Positions 37,143 to 47,774 of a stretch of 64,000 bases of DNA are shown piece by piece. Both the position numbers and the translations under genes were made by a program. Under the pieces are notes generated by a model, which searched no databases, was not told the origin of the DNA, and saw only the letters and a program-made list of their open reading frames with translations. The number at the start of each line of letters is the position of its first letter. Within the stretch, counting starts at the first letter, position 1. This stretch comes from Anaerococcus sp. AGMB09787 (lineage in GTDB: Bacteria; Bacillota; Clostridia; Tissierellales; Peptoniphilaceae): the NCBI RefSeq assembly GCF_022808955.1, contig NZ_JAKZEY010000050.1, positions 1 through 64,000 on the forward strand. The letters run 5' to 3'.

Positions 37143-40100
37143 CTATTCTACTTCGTTAGCACTAAGGCTTTGGCTATCTTCTTTTCCATCTAGAGCTTCT
37201 ACAACTTGGCTGTCCTTGCTCTCTTTAGCTGTTTTGCTATTCTTACTTGATCCAAGTGTTCCTGTTATAGACTTGATCTTGCTTGGGTCGATCTTGTCTA
37301 CTTGGGAGAACCTGTCTTGATCATCTATATTTTCTTTAAGTTCTATTACATTACCGTCATTGTCTATTAGTTCAACATCTAGTGCCAAGCTTTGGAGTTC
37401 TTTTACTAGAACCTTGAAGGATTCTGGTGTTCCAGGCTCTGGGATGTTTTCTCCCTTGACTATTGATTCGTAGGTCTTAACCCTTCCTGTAACATCGTCT
37501 GACTTAACAGTCAAGATTTCTTGGAGAGTGTGGCTTGCACCATAAGCTTCTAGGGCCCATACTTCCATCTCTCCAAATCTTTGGCCACCAAATTGTGCTT
37601 TACCACCTAGAGGTTGTTGGGTTACTAGTGAGTATGGTCCAATAGATCTTGCGTGGATCTTCTCTTCTACCATATGGTGGAGTTTAAGCATATACATGAC
37701 TCCAACTGTAACAGGGTTTTCGAAAGGCAATCCTGTTCTTCCATCACGGAGGACGATTTTTCCAGTTTTATTTACATAAGGAGCTACCTTCTTAGCATCT
37801 TCTAGGACTTCTTCTATCTCTGTATCCAAGGCACCATCAAATACTGGAGTTGCTATCTTCCAACCAAGGGTTCTAGCTGCTAGTCCCATGTGGACTTCTA
37901 GTACTTGTCCAAGGTTCATACGACTTGGGATACCTAGTGGGTTTAGACAGATTTGAAGTGGGGTACCATCTGGCAAGAATGGCATATCTTCACGAGGAAG
38001 GATTCTTGAAACGACACCCTTGTTACCGTGACGACCACACATTTTATCTCCTACCATGATCTTTCTCTTAGCAGCCACATAGACTCTGATTACCTTGTTT
38101 ACTCCAGGTGATAGTTCATCTCCGTCTTTCTTGTTGTATTCCTTGACATCGACTACGATACCACTTTCTCCATGAGGTACCTTGAGGGAGGTATCACGCA
38201 CCTCACGAGCCTTCTCACCAAAGATTGCCCTTAGGAGTCTTTCTTCTGGTGATAGTTCGGTCTCACCCTTAGGTGATACCTTACCAACTAGGATATCGCC
38301 TGACTTAACCTCTGCACCAATTCTGATAATTCCATTTTCGTCAAGGTCTTTTTTCATATCATCGCCGACATTTGGAATATCCTTGGTAATCTCTTCTGCA
38401 CCTAGCTTGGTTTCTCTAGCTTCACACTCATGTTCTTCTATATGAACTGATGTCAATACATCATCTATTACAAGCTCTTCGTTAAGGAGCATAGCATCCT
38501 CGAAGTTGTATCCTTCCCAGGTTGTGAAGGCTATAAGGATGTTTTTACCTAGGGCAAGCTCACCATTTTCTGTTGATGGGCCATCTGCTAGGATTTCGTT
38601 AGCTTCTACCCTATCTCCTCTTTTTACTATAGGTCTTTGGTTGATAGTTGTTCCTTGGTTAGCTCTTTCGAATTTAAGAAGTTCATAGTCTTCTATTTCT
38701 CCATCGCTATCCCTCTTTAGTTTTATATGTTCATCTCCTACATAGACAATTTCACCGGCAGATTTTGATACTACACAAACTCCACTATCCTTGGCAGCCC
38801 TATGCTCAATTCCTGTAGCAACTATAGGTGCTTCAGTTTTGATAAGAGGTACTGCTTGCCTTTGCATGTTGGCGCCCATCAAGGCTCTAGTTGAGTCGTC
38901 ATTTTCCAAGAAAGGTATCAAGCTTGCTCCAACTGATACGATTTGTTGTGGAGATACGTCCATGTATTGGATCTTGTTTCTAGGATAGATATCATTTACA
39001 CCATTTATACCACGTCCAGATACCCTATCATTGACAAACCTATTATTCTCATCAAGGGGTTCGTTGGCTTGGGCAATTATATAGTTATCTTCGATATCTG
39101 CTGTTAGGTATTCTATCTCATCTGTTACAACTCCACCTTCTCCTACTATCCTGTAAGGAGTTTCGATAAAGCCGTATTTATTTACCCTTGAGTAGGTGGT
39201 AAGGGAGGTTATAAGACCGATGTTTGGTCCTTCTGGAGTCTCTATCGGACAAATTCTACCATAGTGGGAATCGTGTACGTCCCTTACTTCAACTCCTGCC
39301 CTATCTCTTGATAGACCACCTGGTCCTAGGGCTGATAGTCTTCTCTTGTGGGTTAGCTCACTCATAGGGTTTGTTTGATCCATGAATTGGGATAATTGGG
39401 ATGAGCCAAAGAATTCCTTAATAACTGCTGTAACTGGCTTAATATTTATAAGGCCTTGTGGGGTTGCAAGGTCTGGATCTTGGGTAGTCATTCTCTCACG
39501 AACAACTCTTTCCATACGGGCAAGTCCTACCCTAAATTGGTTTTGTAGGAGCTCTCCTACTCCTCTTACACGTCTGTTACCTAGGTGGTCTATATCATCA
39601 ACAGATCCAATTCCTTCAAATAGGTTGAATTGGTAGTTAACTATTGCTAGGATATCTGACTTAGTAATGTGCTTAGGAGCAAGTTCTTTCTTTCTCCTCT
39701 CCATCATTGCCTTAATCTCTTCATCTGAGGAGGCTTGGTCAATGATCTCTCTCATTACTGGGTAGTATACTTTTTCACTAAATTCATCGACATCTATGTC
39801 AAGGTCCTTTAATTCTTCGAATGAGTTTATATCTACAAAGTTATTTCCAACTATCCTAAGTACCTTGTCATCTTCTACATTGTATTGGTCCTTCATGATG
39901 ACATCTACTGTTACGATACCAGCATTTTCTATAGCCTTTGCCTTATCAAAGTCAATTACTTCTCCAGCATTTACAAAGACTTCTCCAGTTTCTGGATCTA
40001 TTATGTCATCTTTTGAAATTAGTCCTTCTATCCTTGATGCCAAGTCTAGTTTGAGGTTGTACTTATACCTACCTACCCTCGCTAGGTCATATCTCCTATC

Positions 40101-40886
40101 GTCAAAGAGGAGGTTGTTGATAAGGTTGGTGGCACTTTCAATACTAGCTGGGTCCCCAGGTTTTAATTTCTTATAGATTTCTATTAGGGCTTCTTCTGTA
40201 GTCTCGCTATTTTCCTTCTCTAGGGTCATCCTTAGGTGCTTGGTATCACCCAAAGCTTCGATTATCTCATCATCTGTTTCAAATAGCAAGGCCCTAACAA
40301 GGGTTGTTGCAGGAAGTTTCCTAGTCCTATCAAGTCTTACATTTACAGTATGGGCTGCATCTGTGTCGAATTCTATCCAAGCTCCACGGTTAGGAATTAC
40401 TGTAGAAGAATACATCTTGTCCCCGCTCTTGTCGGTTTCCTCAGCATAGTAGACTCCTGGACTTCTAACAAGCTGACTTACAATAACTCTCTCAGCACCA
40501 TTTATTACAAAGGTAGCACTATCAGTCATCATTGGGAAATCTCCCATAAAGACTTCTTGTTCCTTAACTTCTTCTGTTTCCTTGTTTATAAGTCTTGCCT
40601 TGACCTTAAGGTCCCTAGAATAAGTAGCGTCCTTATACTTGGCTTCTTTTACAGTATACTTAGGTTCATCATCAAACTCATAGCCAATAAATTCAAGAAT
40701 TAGGTTGCCATTGTAGTCTTCTATTGGTGAAATATCCTCTAATATCTCTCCTAGACCTTCATTTAGGAACCATTCATATGAATCCTTTTGTACTTTGAGT
40801 AGATTAGGTAAATCTAGCACTTGAGGGAATTTGGAGAAAGATTTTCTCTTAGTTCTCCCAAACATTTCTTCATGGAATTGGGCCAT
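37143..40886 (-). CDS. rpoB: RNA polymerase beta subunit
   Basis: Second-largest polymerase subunit, 1247 residues. The rifampicin pocket reads [20 protein letters not shown] and then [14 protein letters not shown], the wild-type pattern. Other conserved parts include [20 protein letters not shown] and the C-terminal clamp ([18 protein letters not shown]). A charged tail of about 60 residues follows the last conserved block. It has its own promoter at 40996-41024 and is not preceded by rplJ-rplL here, unlike most bacteria. Confidence 0.99.
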   Translation of the reverse strand: MAQFHEEMFGRTKRKSFSKFPQVLDLPNLLKVQKDSYEWFLNEGLGEILEDISPIEDYNGNLILEFIGYEFDDEPKYTVKEAKYKDATYSRDLKVKARLINKETEEVKEQEVFMGDFPMMTDSATFVINGAERVIVSQLVRSPGVYYAEETDKSGDKMYSSTVIPNRGAWIEFDTDAAHTVNVRLDRTRKLPATTLVRALLFETDDEIIEALGDTKHLRMTLEKENSETTEEALIEIYKKLKPGDPASIESATNLINNLLFDDRRYDLARVGRYKYNLKLDLASRIEGLISKDDIIDPETGEVFVNAGEVIDFDKAKAIENAGIVTVDVIMKDQYNVEDDKVLRIVGNNFVDINSFEELKDLDIDVDEFSEKVYYPVMREIIDQASSDEEIKAMMERRKKELAPKHITKSDILAIVNYQFNLFEGIGSVDDIDHLGNRRVRGVGELLQNQFRVGLARMERVVRERMTTQDPDLATPQGLINIKPVTAVIKEFFGSSQLSQFMDQTNPMSELTHKRRLSALGPGGLSRDRAGVEVRDVHDSHYGRICPIETPEGPNIGLITSLTTYSRVNKYGFIETPYRIVGEGGVVTDEIEYLTADIEDNYIIAQANEPLDENNRFVNDRVSGRGINGVNDIYPRNKIQYMDVSPQQIVSVGASLIPFLENDDSTRALMGANMQRQAVPLIKTEAPIVATGIEHRAAKDSGVCVVSKSAGEIVYVGDEHIKLKRDSDGEIEDYELLKFERANQGTTINQRPIVKRGDRVEANEILADGPSTENGELALGKNILIAFTTWEGYNFEDAMLLNEELVIDDVLTSVHIEEHECEARETKLGAEEITKDIPNVGDDMKKDLDENGIIRIGAEVKSGDILVGKVSPKGETELSPEERLLRAIFGEKAREVRDTSLKVPHGESGIVVDVKEYNKKDGDELSPGVNKVIRVYVAAKRKIMVGDKMCGRHGNKGVVSRILPREDMPFLPDGTPLQICLNPLGIPSRMNLGQVLEVHMGLAARTLGWKIATPVFDGALDTEIEEVLEDAKKVAPYVNKTGKIVLRDGRTGLPFENPVTVGVMYMLKLHHMVEEKIHARSIGPYSLVTQQPLGGKAQFGGQRFGEMEVWALEAYGASHTLQEILTVKSDDVTGRVKTYESIVKGENIPEPGTPESFKVLVKELQSLALDVELIDNDGNVIELKENIDDQDRFSQVDKIDPSKIKSITGTLGSSKNSKTAKESKDSQVVEALDGKEDSQSLSANEVE

Positions 40887-40950
40887 TAATTATACTCCTT
40901 GTCCGTTTTAAAACTTATCTGTCCTATTAATATCTGATAAAATAAGTGTT

Positions 40951-40982
40951 TCAAAAATAAAAAAATCTCGAAAATTAGATTT
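40951..40982 (-). terminator. Possible attenuator in the rpoB leader
   Basis: On the minus strand AAATCT and AGATTT flank AATTTTCG and are followed by TTTTATTTTTGA, between the promoter and rpoB. A weak intrinsic hairpin that could lower read-through into rpoBC. Confidence 0.35.
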
Positions 40983-40995
40983 CTAGCAATTGTTA

Positions 40996-41024
40996 ATTAT
41001 ACCATAAGCTCAAAATTATATCAA
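40996..41024 (-). promoter_or_regulatory. Promoter of rpoB-rpoC
   Basis: TTGATA and TATAAT with 17-base spacing on the minus strand, about 110 bases before rpoB. Confidence 0.8.
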
Positions 41025-41097
41025 GTCTTTTTCTCTAGCTCTTATAACCTTACTTGACTTTTCTTTCTTTATATATAAGGGGAAATATTAGTGAAGC

Positions 41098-41607
41098 TTA
41101 TCCTATAAAATTTGCCCTTATCTTATGGTCCTTAGGAGGATTTTCTTTCTTGCTATGTCCTAGGATGATTCCACTTACTGGATGGAATTTATTAGCTAGG
41201 TCTAGGCTATCAAGATAGGTCGCATCATTTCCTAGGCTTTGGATAGCTCCTCTTATATAGCAAGATCCAAGTCCCATAGCTGTTGCCTTGAGGGCTATAT
41301 TTTCCAACACACAGCCACAATCTTCGAAGGCAGCAGATGTCTCCTTAGAAGATGCGAAGAGAATCATGACAGGTGCTCCATAGAGGGCATCGTGCTTGAC
41401 CCCTGCCTTATTTCTATACTCTTCTGATATTTCTTCCAATAGGGCCTTATCCCTTATTACAAAAAGCTGGCACTTATCATACTCCCCCATAGCAATGGGC
41501 GCTTTGTTGGCTGCATCCAAGATTTCAGCGACTTCTTCATCTGTCAGTTTTTGATCAGTAAAGTCCCTGGCTGATACTCTTTTTTCTAAAACTTTATCAA
41601 ATTCCAT
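41098..41607 (-). CDS. Nitroreductase-family protein
   Basis: A 169-residue FMN enzyme of the nitroreductase fold: KRVSARDFTDQKLTDEEVAE at the start binds the FMN phosphate, APIAMGEYDKCQLFVIRD is the second block and IALKATAMGLGSCYIRG the fourth. The usual PS...QPW segment is replaced by APIAMGEYDK. It is short, like the minimal SagB/nitroreductase-like group. Substrate unknown; reduction of small electrophiles is possible. It has its own unit upstream of rpoB. Confidence 0.85.
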   Translation of the reverse strand: MEFDKVLEKRVSARDFTDQKLTDEEVAEILDAANKAPIAMGEYDKCQLFVIRDKALLEEISEEYRNKAGVKHDALYGAPVMILFASSKETSAAFEDCGCVLENIALKATAMGLGSCYIRGAIQSLGNDATYLDSLDLANKFHPVSGIILGHSKKENPPKDHKIRANFIG

Positions 41608-41698
41608 AGAATCCTCCTAGCTTTTGTGTATTTGGGATAATTATACTTTAAGATTTTATTCAAACAAATAAGATTTATATGCTATATTTGCTTTTTTA

Positions 41699-41707
41699 TG
41701 CTATAAT
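41699..41707 (+). promoter_or_regulatory. Extended -10 promoter of the 236-residue membrane protein gene
   Basis: TGCTATAAT, a TGn extended -10, 18 bases before the start codon. No good -35 box is visible. Confidence 0.5.
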
Positions 41708-41725
41708 TAAATAAACGGAGGCTAT

Positions 41726-42436
41726 ATGAAAACTTTAATTAATTTCTTATCAAAATTATCAGGTCTATTTAGGTCTGTTATTACTATATTATTTTTACTG
41801 GCTACGATTTTTACAGGTTTTGCTGACAAAAAATCCCTAGCGTCCTTATTGGACATAATCAATTTTAATAATGTACCATTAAACTTTATAAAGCCCTTTG
41901 CGATTTTTGCCCTACTTTTGATATTTATCTTTAACTTTATAGTAACTAGGAATATCTTTAGACAAGCAAGTACTGGTGAAAGGGCCATAGTTAATTTGTT
42001 CTTTGGTTTATTATTTATAGCTATCGACATATTTATCTATGTTTTTATTCTAAGAGAAAGACTAATCTTCCTTCTTATGCTCTTAAATGCCCTAGTTGTT
42101 ATTAGTGCGATTTTTACAATTATAGGAAGGTCCAAGGGAGTCTTTGAGGATTATTCTGAAAGTCCTAAGGAAGTAGAGATTAATAAAGCAGAAGAAAGCT
42201 ACCAAGCTCCTTACACTCCAAGTAAACCTGCCAGCTACAGGAAGATTGACGCAGAGCCAGTTAATTTAAATTTTGTAAACCCAGACCCTCAAGACGACCT
42301 CTATACTGAGTCCGAGAATTCCGAGGATACAGAAAGTCCTTATATAGAGGAAGGTAATAAAGAAGACTTAGATAAGGATGATTTACCAACAGACGCTACA
42401 AGTGAAGAAATCCCTTCAGAAGTGGAAGGGGATTAA
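41726..42436 (+). CDS. Membrane protein with acidic C-terminal tail, unknown function
   Basis: A 236-residue protein. Four hydrophobic segments fall at about 15-33, 55-75, 85-107 and 112-130. The rest (135-236) is a Pro-, Ser-, Asp- and Glu-rich soluble tail, probably disordered (PYTPSKPASYRKIDAEPVNL, later ESPYIEEGNKEDLDKDDLP). No family was recognised. Start follows CGGAGG. It precedes fbp on the same strand with a gap of 77 bases and could share its transcript. Confidence 0.65.
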   Translation: MKTLINFLSKLSGLFRSVITILFLLATIFTGFADKKSLASLLDIINFNNVPLNFIKPFAIFALLLIFIFNFIVTRNIFRQASTGERAIVNLFFGLLFIAIDIFIYVFILRERLIFLLMLLNALVVISAIFTIIGRSKGVFEDYSESPKEVEINKAEESYQAPYTPSKPASYRKIDAEPVNLNFVNPDPQDDLYTESENSEDTESPYIEEGNKEDLDKDDLPTDATSEEIPSEVEGD

Positions 42437-42513
42437 TTTGCCTACAAAGGGATGAGTATGTTCATCTCTTTTATTATAAGACGTTTTAGCAGAAATTATA
42501 GAAAGGAGCCATT

Positions 42514-44421
42514 ATGGACAAAAATTATTTAAAACTACTCGAAGAGATGTTTCCAGACACTACCAGTATCAAGGATGAATTGATATCACTTAATGCCAGC
42601 CTATATTTGCCAAAGGGAACCGAATATTTCTTTTCAGATATTCACGGGGAAAGCAATGCCTTCCTCCACCTCTTGCGTTCAGCTTCCGGTAATATAAGGG
42701 AGAAGATCGAAAAACTATTTTCAGACTCCCTAGTTCAAAAGGACCAAGACGACCTAGCGACCCTCATCTATAATCCCGAGAGATTTCTTAAAAATTTTGA
42801 AGATGAAAACCTTTTGACTGATGACTACCTCACTATTACCATCTATAGGCTAATCAAACTCTTTAGATTTGTATCAACCAAGTACCCTAAGTCCTATGTA
42901 AAATCCAAATTCCACGGCTCTTACACAGGTATCATTGATGAACTCCTCTATACCAACAACACCGAGTTTAACAAGAAGGAATACTATGATTCCCTAGTAT
43001 CTAATATAGTAAAATATGGCTCAGCCAATGACTTTATCATCTCCCTATCATCCCTTATCCAAAGGGTGAGCGTTGATAAGCTCCACATAATAGGCGATAT
43101 TTACGACAGAGGCCCATCCCCTCACATTATTATGGATGAGCTACTTAACTTCCCCAATATAGATATCCAATGGGGCAACCACGATGTTGAATGGATGGGA
43201 GCAGCCTCTGGTAACCAAGCCCTTATAGCAGCCTGCCTAGCCAATGCCTTCTCCTACAATAACTTTGATATGCTTGAAGATGGCTATGGAATAAACCTAA
43301 GACCCCTCTACCAATTTGCAGTAACTACCTATAAGGATGATCCATGTGAGCTATTTATGCCTAAGGTCTTTGATAGCAATATTTATGATAATATCTCTGC
43401 CAAGGTAGCTGCCAAGATGTTTAAAGCCATATCCATTATAAGATTTAAGCTAGATGGCAAGCTAATTGACAGAAACCCTGACTTCGGAGTAGATGATAGG
43501 AACTTCCTCAAATTTATTGACTTTGACAAGGGTACCTACAAGGGTGTCCCTATGAAGGATACAATTTTGCCAACAGTCGACCCTAAAGACCCCCTAAAAT
43601 TAACCAAGGAAGAAGAATTTATTATAAAGGTCCTAACCAACGAATTTACCAAGGCAGAGAAGCTTCAAAGGCACATTAGGTTCCTCTATGACCACGGATC
43701 AATGTATAAGATCGAAAACGGCTCCCTCCTCTTCCATGGCTGCATCCCTCTAAATGAAGACGGTGGCTTTGCAGAAGTTAAGATCAAGGGCAAGACCTAC
43801 AAGGGTAAGGCCCTCATGGATAAGCTAGACAAGCTAGTTAGAAGGTCATATTTTTCTGATGACATCTATGCCAAGGATGTTATGTGGTACCTAATCAATG
43901 GAAAGTATTCACCAATCTTTGGAAAGAGCCAATACTCTTATTTTGAAAACATCTTTGTAGACGATAAGAAACTTAAGGAAGAAATCTACAACCCTTACTA
44001 CAAGCTATCAGAAAAGGAAGAAATAGTAGATATGATCCTAGATGAATTTGGAGTAGACCATGATAAGAGAAGGATTATAAATGGCCACGTGCCTGTCAAA
44101 ACCAACAAGGGAGATAGTCCAGTCAAGGCCAATGGCAAGCTCTATGTAATAGATGGAGGCATCTCTAAGCCTTACCAAGCTAAAACTGGCATAGCTGGCT
44201 ACACTCTAATCTATAACTCCCACCATGTAGCCTTGGCAGAACACAAGTCCTACAAGTCCATAACAGATGACCTATCATCCTACACCCCAAATATCAGCGA
44301 GATTGAGATAATGCTCCCTAGGATGCTCAAGAAGGACACAGACGAGGGAAATATCATCAAAGAAAAAATCGACATCCTCGAAGAACTCCTAAGAATTTAT
44401 CAATCCGATCAAATTAATTAA
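42514..44421 (+). CDS. fbp: Fructose-1,6-bisphosphatase, class III
   Basis: Gluconeogenic phosphatase of the Firmicutes type, 635 residues, unrelated to class I FBPase. It has a metallophosphatase core: FSDIHGE near residue 42, GDIYDRG near 194 and WGNHDVEW near 220 supply the metal ligands, and a later His lies in INGHVPVKTNKG. The C-terminal region (DGGISKPYQAKTGIAGYTL) is typical of this class. Start follows AAAGGAG. Its terminator is at 44433-44461. Confidence 0.96.
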   Translation: MDKNYLKLLEEMFPDTTSIKDELISLNASLYLPKGTEYFFSDIHGESNAFLHLLRSASGNIREKIEKLFSDSLVQKDQDDLATLIYNPERFLKNFEDENLLTDDYLTITIYRLIKLFRFVSTKYPKSYVKSKFHGSYTGIIDELLYTNNTEFNKKEYYDSLVSNIVKYGSANDFIISLSSLIQRVSVDKLHIIGDIYDRGPSPHIIMDELLNFPNIDIQWGNHDVEWMGAASGNQALIAACLANAFSYNNFDMLEDGYGINLRPLYQFAVTTYKDDPCELFMPKVFDSNIYDNISAKVAAKMFKAISIIRFKLDGKLIDRNPDFGVDDRNFLKFIDFDKGTYKGVPMKDTILPTVDPKDPLKLTKEEEFIIKVLTNEFTKAEKLQRHIRFLYDHGSMYKIENGSLLFHGCIPLNEDGGFAEVKIKGKTYKGKALMDKLDKLVRRSYFSDDIYAKDVMWYLINGKYSPIFGKSQYSYFENIFVDDKKLKEEIYNPYYKLSEKEEIVDMILDEFGVDHDKRRIINGHVPVKTNKGDSPVKANGKLYVIDGGISKPYQAKTGIAGYTLIYNSHHVALAEHKSYKSITDDLSSYTPNISEIEIMLPRMLKKDTDEGNIIKEKIDILEELLRIYQSDQIN

Positions 44422-44432
44422 ATCTAATGATG

Positions 44433-44461
44433 AGGTGGAAGCAAATCCACCTTGTTTTTTT
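44433..44461 (+). terminator. Terminator of fbp
   Basis: AGGTGG and CCACCT around AAGCAAAT, followed by TGTTTTTTT. Confidence 0.85.
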
Positions 44462-44519
44462 GCCAAAATTTACAAGCCCTAGGAAAAATTTTAGAGATCT
44501 ACTTATAAAAATGACATAG

Positions 44520-44546
44520 AAAAAGACTCAGCCTATTACTGAGCCT
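44520..44546 (-). terminator. Terminator of the cyclophilin operon
   Basis: On the minus strand GGCTCAG and CTGAGTC pair around TAATAGG, followed by TTTTTC. Confidence 0.8.
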
Positions 44547-44554
44547 TAAATTCC

Positions 44555-45079
44555 TTATAGGGTTTCTGGTTTTGGGAAGTCGCATCCTTTAGTATCTACA
44601 CTAACTTCTGCCATCACTTGGTCTTCTTTAGGTTTGTCCCTAAAGTCTGTTTTAACTTCTGCAATCTTGTCTACTACTTCTATTCCTTCGATTACCTTGC
44701 CGAAGGCTGCATATTGGCCATCTAGGTGGGGACTGTTTTGGTGCATGATAAAGAATTGGCTACCTGCACTATTTGGCATCATTGACCTCGCCATAGATAG
44801 GACTCCCCTATCGTGCTTTAGGTCGTTTTTAAAGCCATTGGCAGAAAATTCGCCTTTTATTGCATAGCCTGGTCCACCCGTTCCATTTCCATCAGGGTCT
44901 CCTCCTTGGATCATGAAGCCCTTGATTACCCTATGGAAGATTAGTCCATCATAGTAGCCAGAGTTGGCAAGATCTATGAAGTTGTTTACTGTGTTTGGAG
45001 CCTTGTCAGGGTAGAGTTCTGCCTTGATTGTATCTCCAGATTCCATCTTTATTGTTAGTATTGGTTTTGTATTTTCCAT
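44555..45079 (-). CDS. Peptidyl-prolyl cis-trans isomerase, cyclophilin type
   Basis: Folding helper, 174 residues from the ATG at 45079 ([20 protein letters not shown]), behind AAAGGAG. Earlier in-frame ATGs overlap the upstream gene and lack a ribosome site. The active site reads [20 protein letters not shown] with the catalytic Arg, then [20 protein letters not shown]. There is no signal peptide, so it is cytoplasmic. It follows the DUF711 gene after 10 bases and ends the ACT-DUF711-cyclophilin operon. Confidence 0.96.
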   Translation of the reverse strand: MENTKPILTIKMESGDTIKAELYPDKAPNTVNNFIDLANSGYYDGLIFHRVIKGFMIQGGDPDGNGTGGPGYAIKGEFSANGFKNDLKHDRGVLSMARSMMPNSAGSQFFIMHQNSPHLDGQYAAFGKVIEGIEVVDKIAEVKTDFRDKPKEDQVMAEVSVDTKGCDFPKPETL

Positions 45080-45089
45080 ATTATCTCCT

Positions 45090-46445
45090 TTAGTTTTTAA
45101 ATGAATGTAGGGGAGCTGGGATATGCCCACCCCTATTAACCATTATATCAGAATTTGAGTCGCCTACATCAATTATTGGCGCCCTACCAAGAAGTCCCCC
45201 AAAGTCTGCCATCTCTCCTGGCTTTTTGCCATAGACTGGGATGACCCTAACAGCAGTAGTCTTAGAATTGATAACTCCTATGGCAGCTTCATCAGCTATC
45301 ATAGCAGAGATGGTCTCGGCACTGGTATCTCCTGGTATGGCTATCATATCAAGACCTACAGAGCAGACTGAGGTCATTGCCTTTAGCTCATCAAAGCTCA
45401 TAGAGCCATTTCCTACAGCCTCTATCATGGCTTCATCTTCACTAACTGGGATAAAGGCACCAGAAAGTCCTCCTACACTAGATGATGCCATAAGACCACC
45501 CTTCTTTACTGCATCATTTAGCATGGCAAGGGCTGCTATAGTTCCATGGCCTCCTACCTTGTCTATTCCTATATCTTCAAGAATCCTACCAACAGAATCC
45601 CCAATAGCAGGAGTTGGAGCAAGAGATAAGTCGAGGATACCAAAATTCTTGCCAAGTTTCTTAGCAACATCACGACCCACCAGCTCTCCCATCCTAGTTA
45701 TCTTGAAGGCAGTCTTTTTGATTATTTCATAGATTTCATTAATAGCTAGGTCTTCCTTGCCACTTATAGCAGCCTTTACTACTCCAGGGCCAGAAACTCC
45801 TACATTTATAACAGTATCAGCTTCTCCTACCCCAAGGAAAGACCCTGCCATAAAGGGATTGTCTTCAACTGCATTGGCAAAGACAACAAACTTAGCACAA
45901 CCTAGGGAGTCTTTATCAGCCGTATTTTGGGCAAGGTCTTTTACGACTTGGCCTGTCATCTTTACTGCATCCATATTTATACCAGCCTTGGTGGAGCCTA
46001 TATTTACACTAGAGCAAACATAGTCTGTTTCTGCCAAGGCCCTAGGAATTGACTTTATCAAGATCTCATCAGCCCTGGTCATCCCCTTGTGGACTAGGGC
46101 AGAAAATCCTCCAATGAAGTCAACCCCTATTTCCTTAGCTGCCTTATCTAGGGTTAGGGCAAAGGGTGTATAGTCATCTAAGTCAGTAGCTCCTCCTATC
46201 AAGGCTATAGGAGTAACTGATATCCTATTATTTATAATAGGGACTCCATAGATTTTGGATACTTCCTTACTTGTTTCTATGAACCCCTCTGTCTCCCTCA
46301 TTAATTTGTCATAGATCTTGCGGCAGGCCACCTTGTAGTCCCTATCTATACAGTCAAAGAGGGAAATCCCCATAGTAATTGTCCTGATATCAAGGTTCTC
46401 TTGGTCAAGCATCTTTATTGTATCTAATATATTTCCTGTATCCAT
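45090..46445 (-). CDS. DUF711 / PFL-family protein (UPF0210)
   Basis: A 451-residue protein of the DUF711 family. Conserved blocks: [18 protein letters not shown] near the start, [52 protein letters not shown] and [17 protein letters not shown]. The fold is related to glycyl-radical and ribonucleotide-reductase cores, but the family lacks a proven reaction. It is almost always next to the small ACT-domain gene, as here (gap of 2 bases), so the two probably work together. Confidence 0.93.
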   Translation of the reverse strand: MDTGNILDTIKMLDQENLDIRTITMGISLFDCIDRDYKVACRKIYDKLMRETEGFIETSKEVSKIYGVPIINNRISVTPIALIGGATDLDDYTPFALTLDKAAKEIGVDFIGGFSALVHKGMTRADEILIKSIPRALAETDYVCSSVNIGSTKAGINMDAVKMTGQVVKDLAQNTADKDSLGCAKFVVFANAVEDNPFMAGSFLGVGEADTVINVGVSGPGVVKAAISGKEDLAINEIYEIIKKTAFKITRMGELVGRDVAKKLGKNFGILDLSLAPTPAIGDSVGRILEDIGIDKVGGHGTIAALAMLNDAVKKGGLMASSSVGGLSGAFIPVSEDEAMIEAVGNGSMSFDELKAMTSVCSVGLDMIAIPGDTSAETISAMIADEAAIGVINSKTTAVRVIPVYGKKPGEMADFGGLLGRAPIIDVGDSNSDIMVNRGGHIPAPLHSFKN

Positions 46446-46447
46446 AC

Positions 46448-46717
46448 CTATATCCTATGCATCTTATCAAAGAGTTTTTCATTTTGTAGCCTTATACTTA
46501 GGCCGTTTTCTTCTCCAAGCTTAGTAAAATAATCGCTTATATTAGTAAAGTCATCACTAGCCTTGGCTAGGTCAATATTAATTATAGCCACAAACTTATC
46601 TTCCATAATGGTTTGACTAAAGTCTAAGATATTAATATTAAATTTGTATAAGGCTTCAGACACCCTATAAATTATTCCGGGCCTATCTATGCCCACTACT
46701 GTTAAAATTGCTTTCAT
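46448..46717 (-). CDS. ACT-domain protein (UPF0237)
   Basis: An 89-residue single ACT domain, starting at 46717 ([20 protein letters not shown]) behind GGAGG; the ATG four codons upstream is too close to that site. The pattern of two beta-alpha-beta units ([37 protein letters not shown]) is clear. ACT domains bind amino acids. It pairs with DUF711 and may sense the ligand for it. Ligand unknown. Confidence 0.9.
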   Translation of the reverse strand: MKAILTVVGIDRPGIIYRVSEALYKFNINILDFSQTIMEDKFVAIINIDLAKASDDFTNISDYFTKLGEENGLSIRLQNEKLFDKMHRI

Positions 46718-46761
46718 CACTACCTCCAATATTTTTATTAAATATATTTTACCACTTTATC

Positions 46762-46797
46762 AAAAAAAGACCCAAGATGATTAACTCACCCTAGGTC
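46762..46797 (-). terminator. Terminator after the wall hydrolase gene
   Basis: On the minus strand GACCTAGG and CTTGGGTC pair around a 13-base loop, followed by TTTTTTT. Confidence 0.8.
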
Positions 46798-46818
46798 AAT
46801 TAAGTCAATTATTTATTT

Positions 46819-47691
46819 TTAGTACCATCCATTAGCTGCCCAGAAAGCTTGAGCATTTTCCCATGATCCGTATCTTGAATATACATAAGAGTCAGCTGCT
46901 GCTTCTTGTTCTGCAGGGCTTGCTCCATAAGATACTAATGATGGGTTAAGTTGGTATCTACCATAGTAGCCACCGTTTGGATTGTAAGCTGTGTATGATC
47001 CACCTGATTCTCTTTGTGCTATCCATTCCTTAGCCCAGTTAGAATCTCCTTGGTAGCTTGTAGTTTCTTCTTCATAGTATTCTGTTGCTGGTTCTGTGTA
47101 TGTTTCTTCTGTATAAGTTGGTACTGTGTAGCTAGTTTCATAGCTTTCTGTGTATGAAGCTTGGTTGTTGCTTGCTACACTAGTATTTTGGCTAGCTTGG
47201 TTAGCCTTATCTTCTGCCTTCTTATCTACTATAGCCTTTAGTAGGTTGTGGTAGATATATCCAACCTTATCTTCAACTTTCACCTTTACAAAGCCATTTT
47301 CACTTTCTTCAATAAGTGTAACCTTGCTACCTTCTTCTAGTACTTCGTGGATTTCTGAACTTAGGTTAGGTTCTTTTCTAAAGTTTGTAGGAGCTACTAC
47401 TTCAGTTTCCTTTCTAACGTTAAACCAAGGCATTCCTACATAAGCTTCTTTTCCTTCGAAGTCAATCTTGAACCATCCGTTTACCTCGTCTTTGATTTCG
47501 TAAGATTTGCTATCATCATCGATAGTACCTATAACGTTGTTAGTTTCTTCTGCAGAGCTTCTTACATTAACTGCTCCTGCTACTTGCTTATTAATTACTA
47601 TACTGTCAGCCTTAGCACTATTTGCTCCTAGTCCAAATACCGTAGGCAATACTAGGGCTGCTGCTAGAGCGTACTTTCTTAATTTATTCAT
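46819..47691 (-). CDS. Secreted SH3-domain protein with Apf/lysozyme-like C-terminus
   Basis: A 290-residue exported wall protein. Signal peptide 1-28 ends SAKADS (cleavage about residue 28). Two bacterial SH3 domains follow (about 30-95 with VNVRSSAEETNNVIG, and 97-155 with TNFRKEPNLSSEIHEVL). A linker rich in Thr, Tyr and Glu spans about 165-222 (YTVPTYTEETYTEPATEYY). The C-terminal 65 residues (WAKEWIAQRESGGSYTAYNP, GYYGRYQL, then NAQAFWAANGWY) match the lysozyme-like domain of lactobacillar aggregation-promoting factor, with the likely catalytic Glu in RESGG. Upstream is a WalR-type box. Confidence 0.88.
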   Translation of the reverse strand: MNKLRKYALAAALVLPTVFGLGANSAKADSIVINKQVAGAVNVRSSAEETNNVIGTIDDDSKSYEIKDEVNGWFKIDFEGKEAYVGMPWFNVRKETEVVAPTNFRKEPNLSSEIHEVLEEGSKVTLIEESENGFVKVKVEDKVGYIYHNLLKAIVDKKAEDKANQASQNTSVASNNQASYTESYETSYTVPTYTEETYTEPATEYYEEETTSYQGDSNWAKEWIAQRESGGSYTAYNPNGGYYGRYQLNPSLVSYGASPAEQEAAADSYVYSRYGSWENAQAFWAANGWY

Positions 47692-47733
47692 TATCTATAT
47701 TCCTCCAAATTATTTTCGTAATTTTATATTCGT

Positions 47734-47759
47734 GTTACATTGGTTACAAAATGTTAACA
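47734..47759 (-). promoter_or_regulatory. WalR-type regulatory box
   Basis: On the minus strand TGTTAA-CATTT-TGTAAC (47743-47759) fits the WalR consensus TGTWAH-N5-TGTWAH exactly, and a third half-site TGTAAC follows at 47734-47739. A TATAAA at 47723-47728 lies just downstream, so the box sits where an activator would. The gene behind it is a cell-wall hydrolase, the usual WalR target class. Confidence 0.6.
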
Positions 47760-47774
47760 ACTCTTTCTCAACTG

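Noticed and set aside
39796-40176. 126-residue plus-strand open frame opposite rpoB, and similar ones across 33677-40703
   Set aside because: Antisense shadows of rpoB and rpoC without ribosome sites or recognisable domains.
45241-46023. Plus-strand open frames of 163 and 88 residues opposite the DUF711 gene
   Set aside because: Antisense to a well-supported gene with no coding signals of their own.
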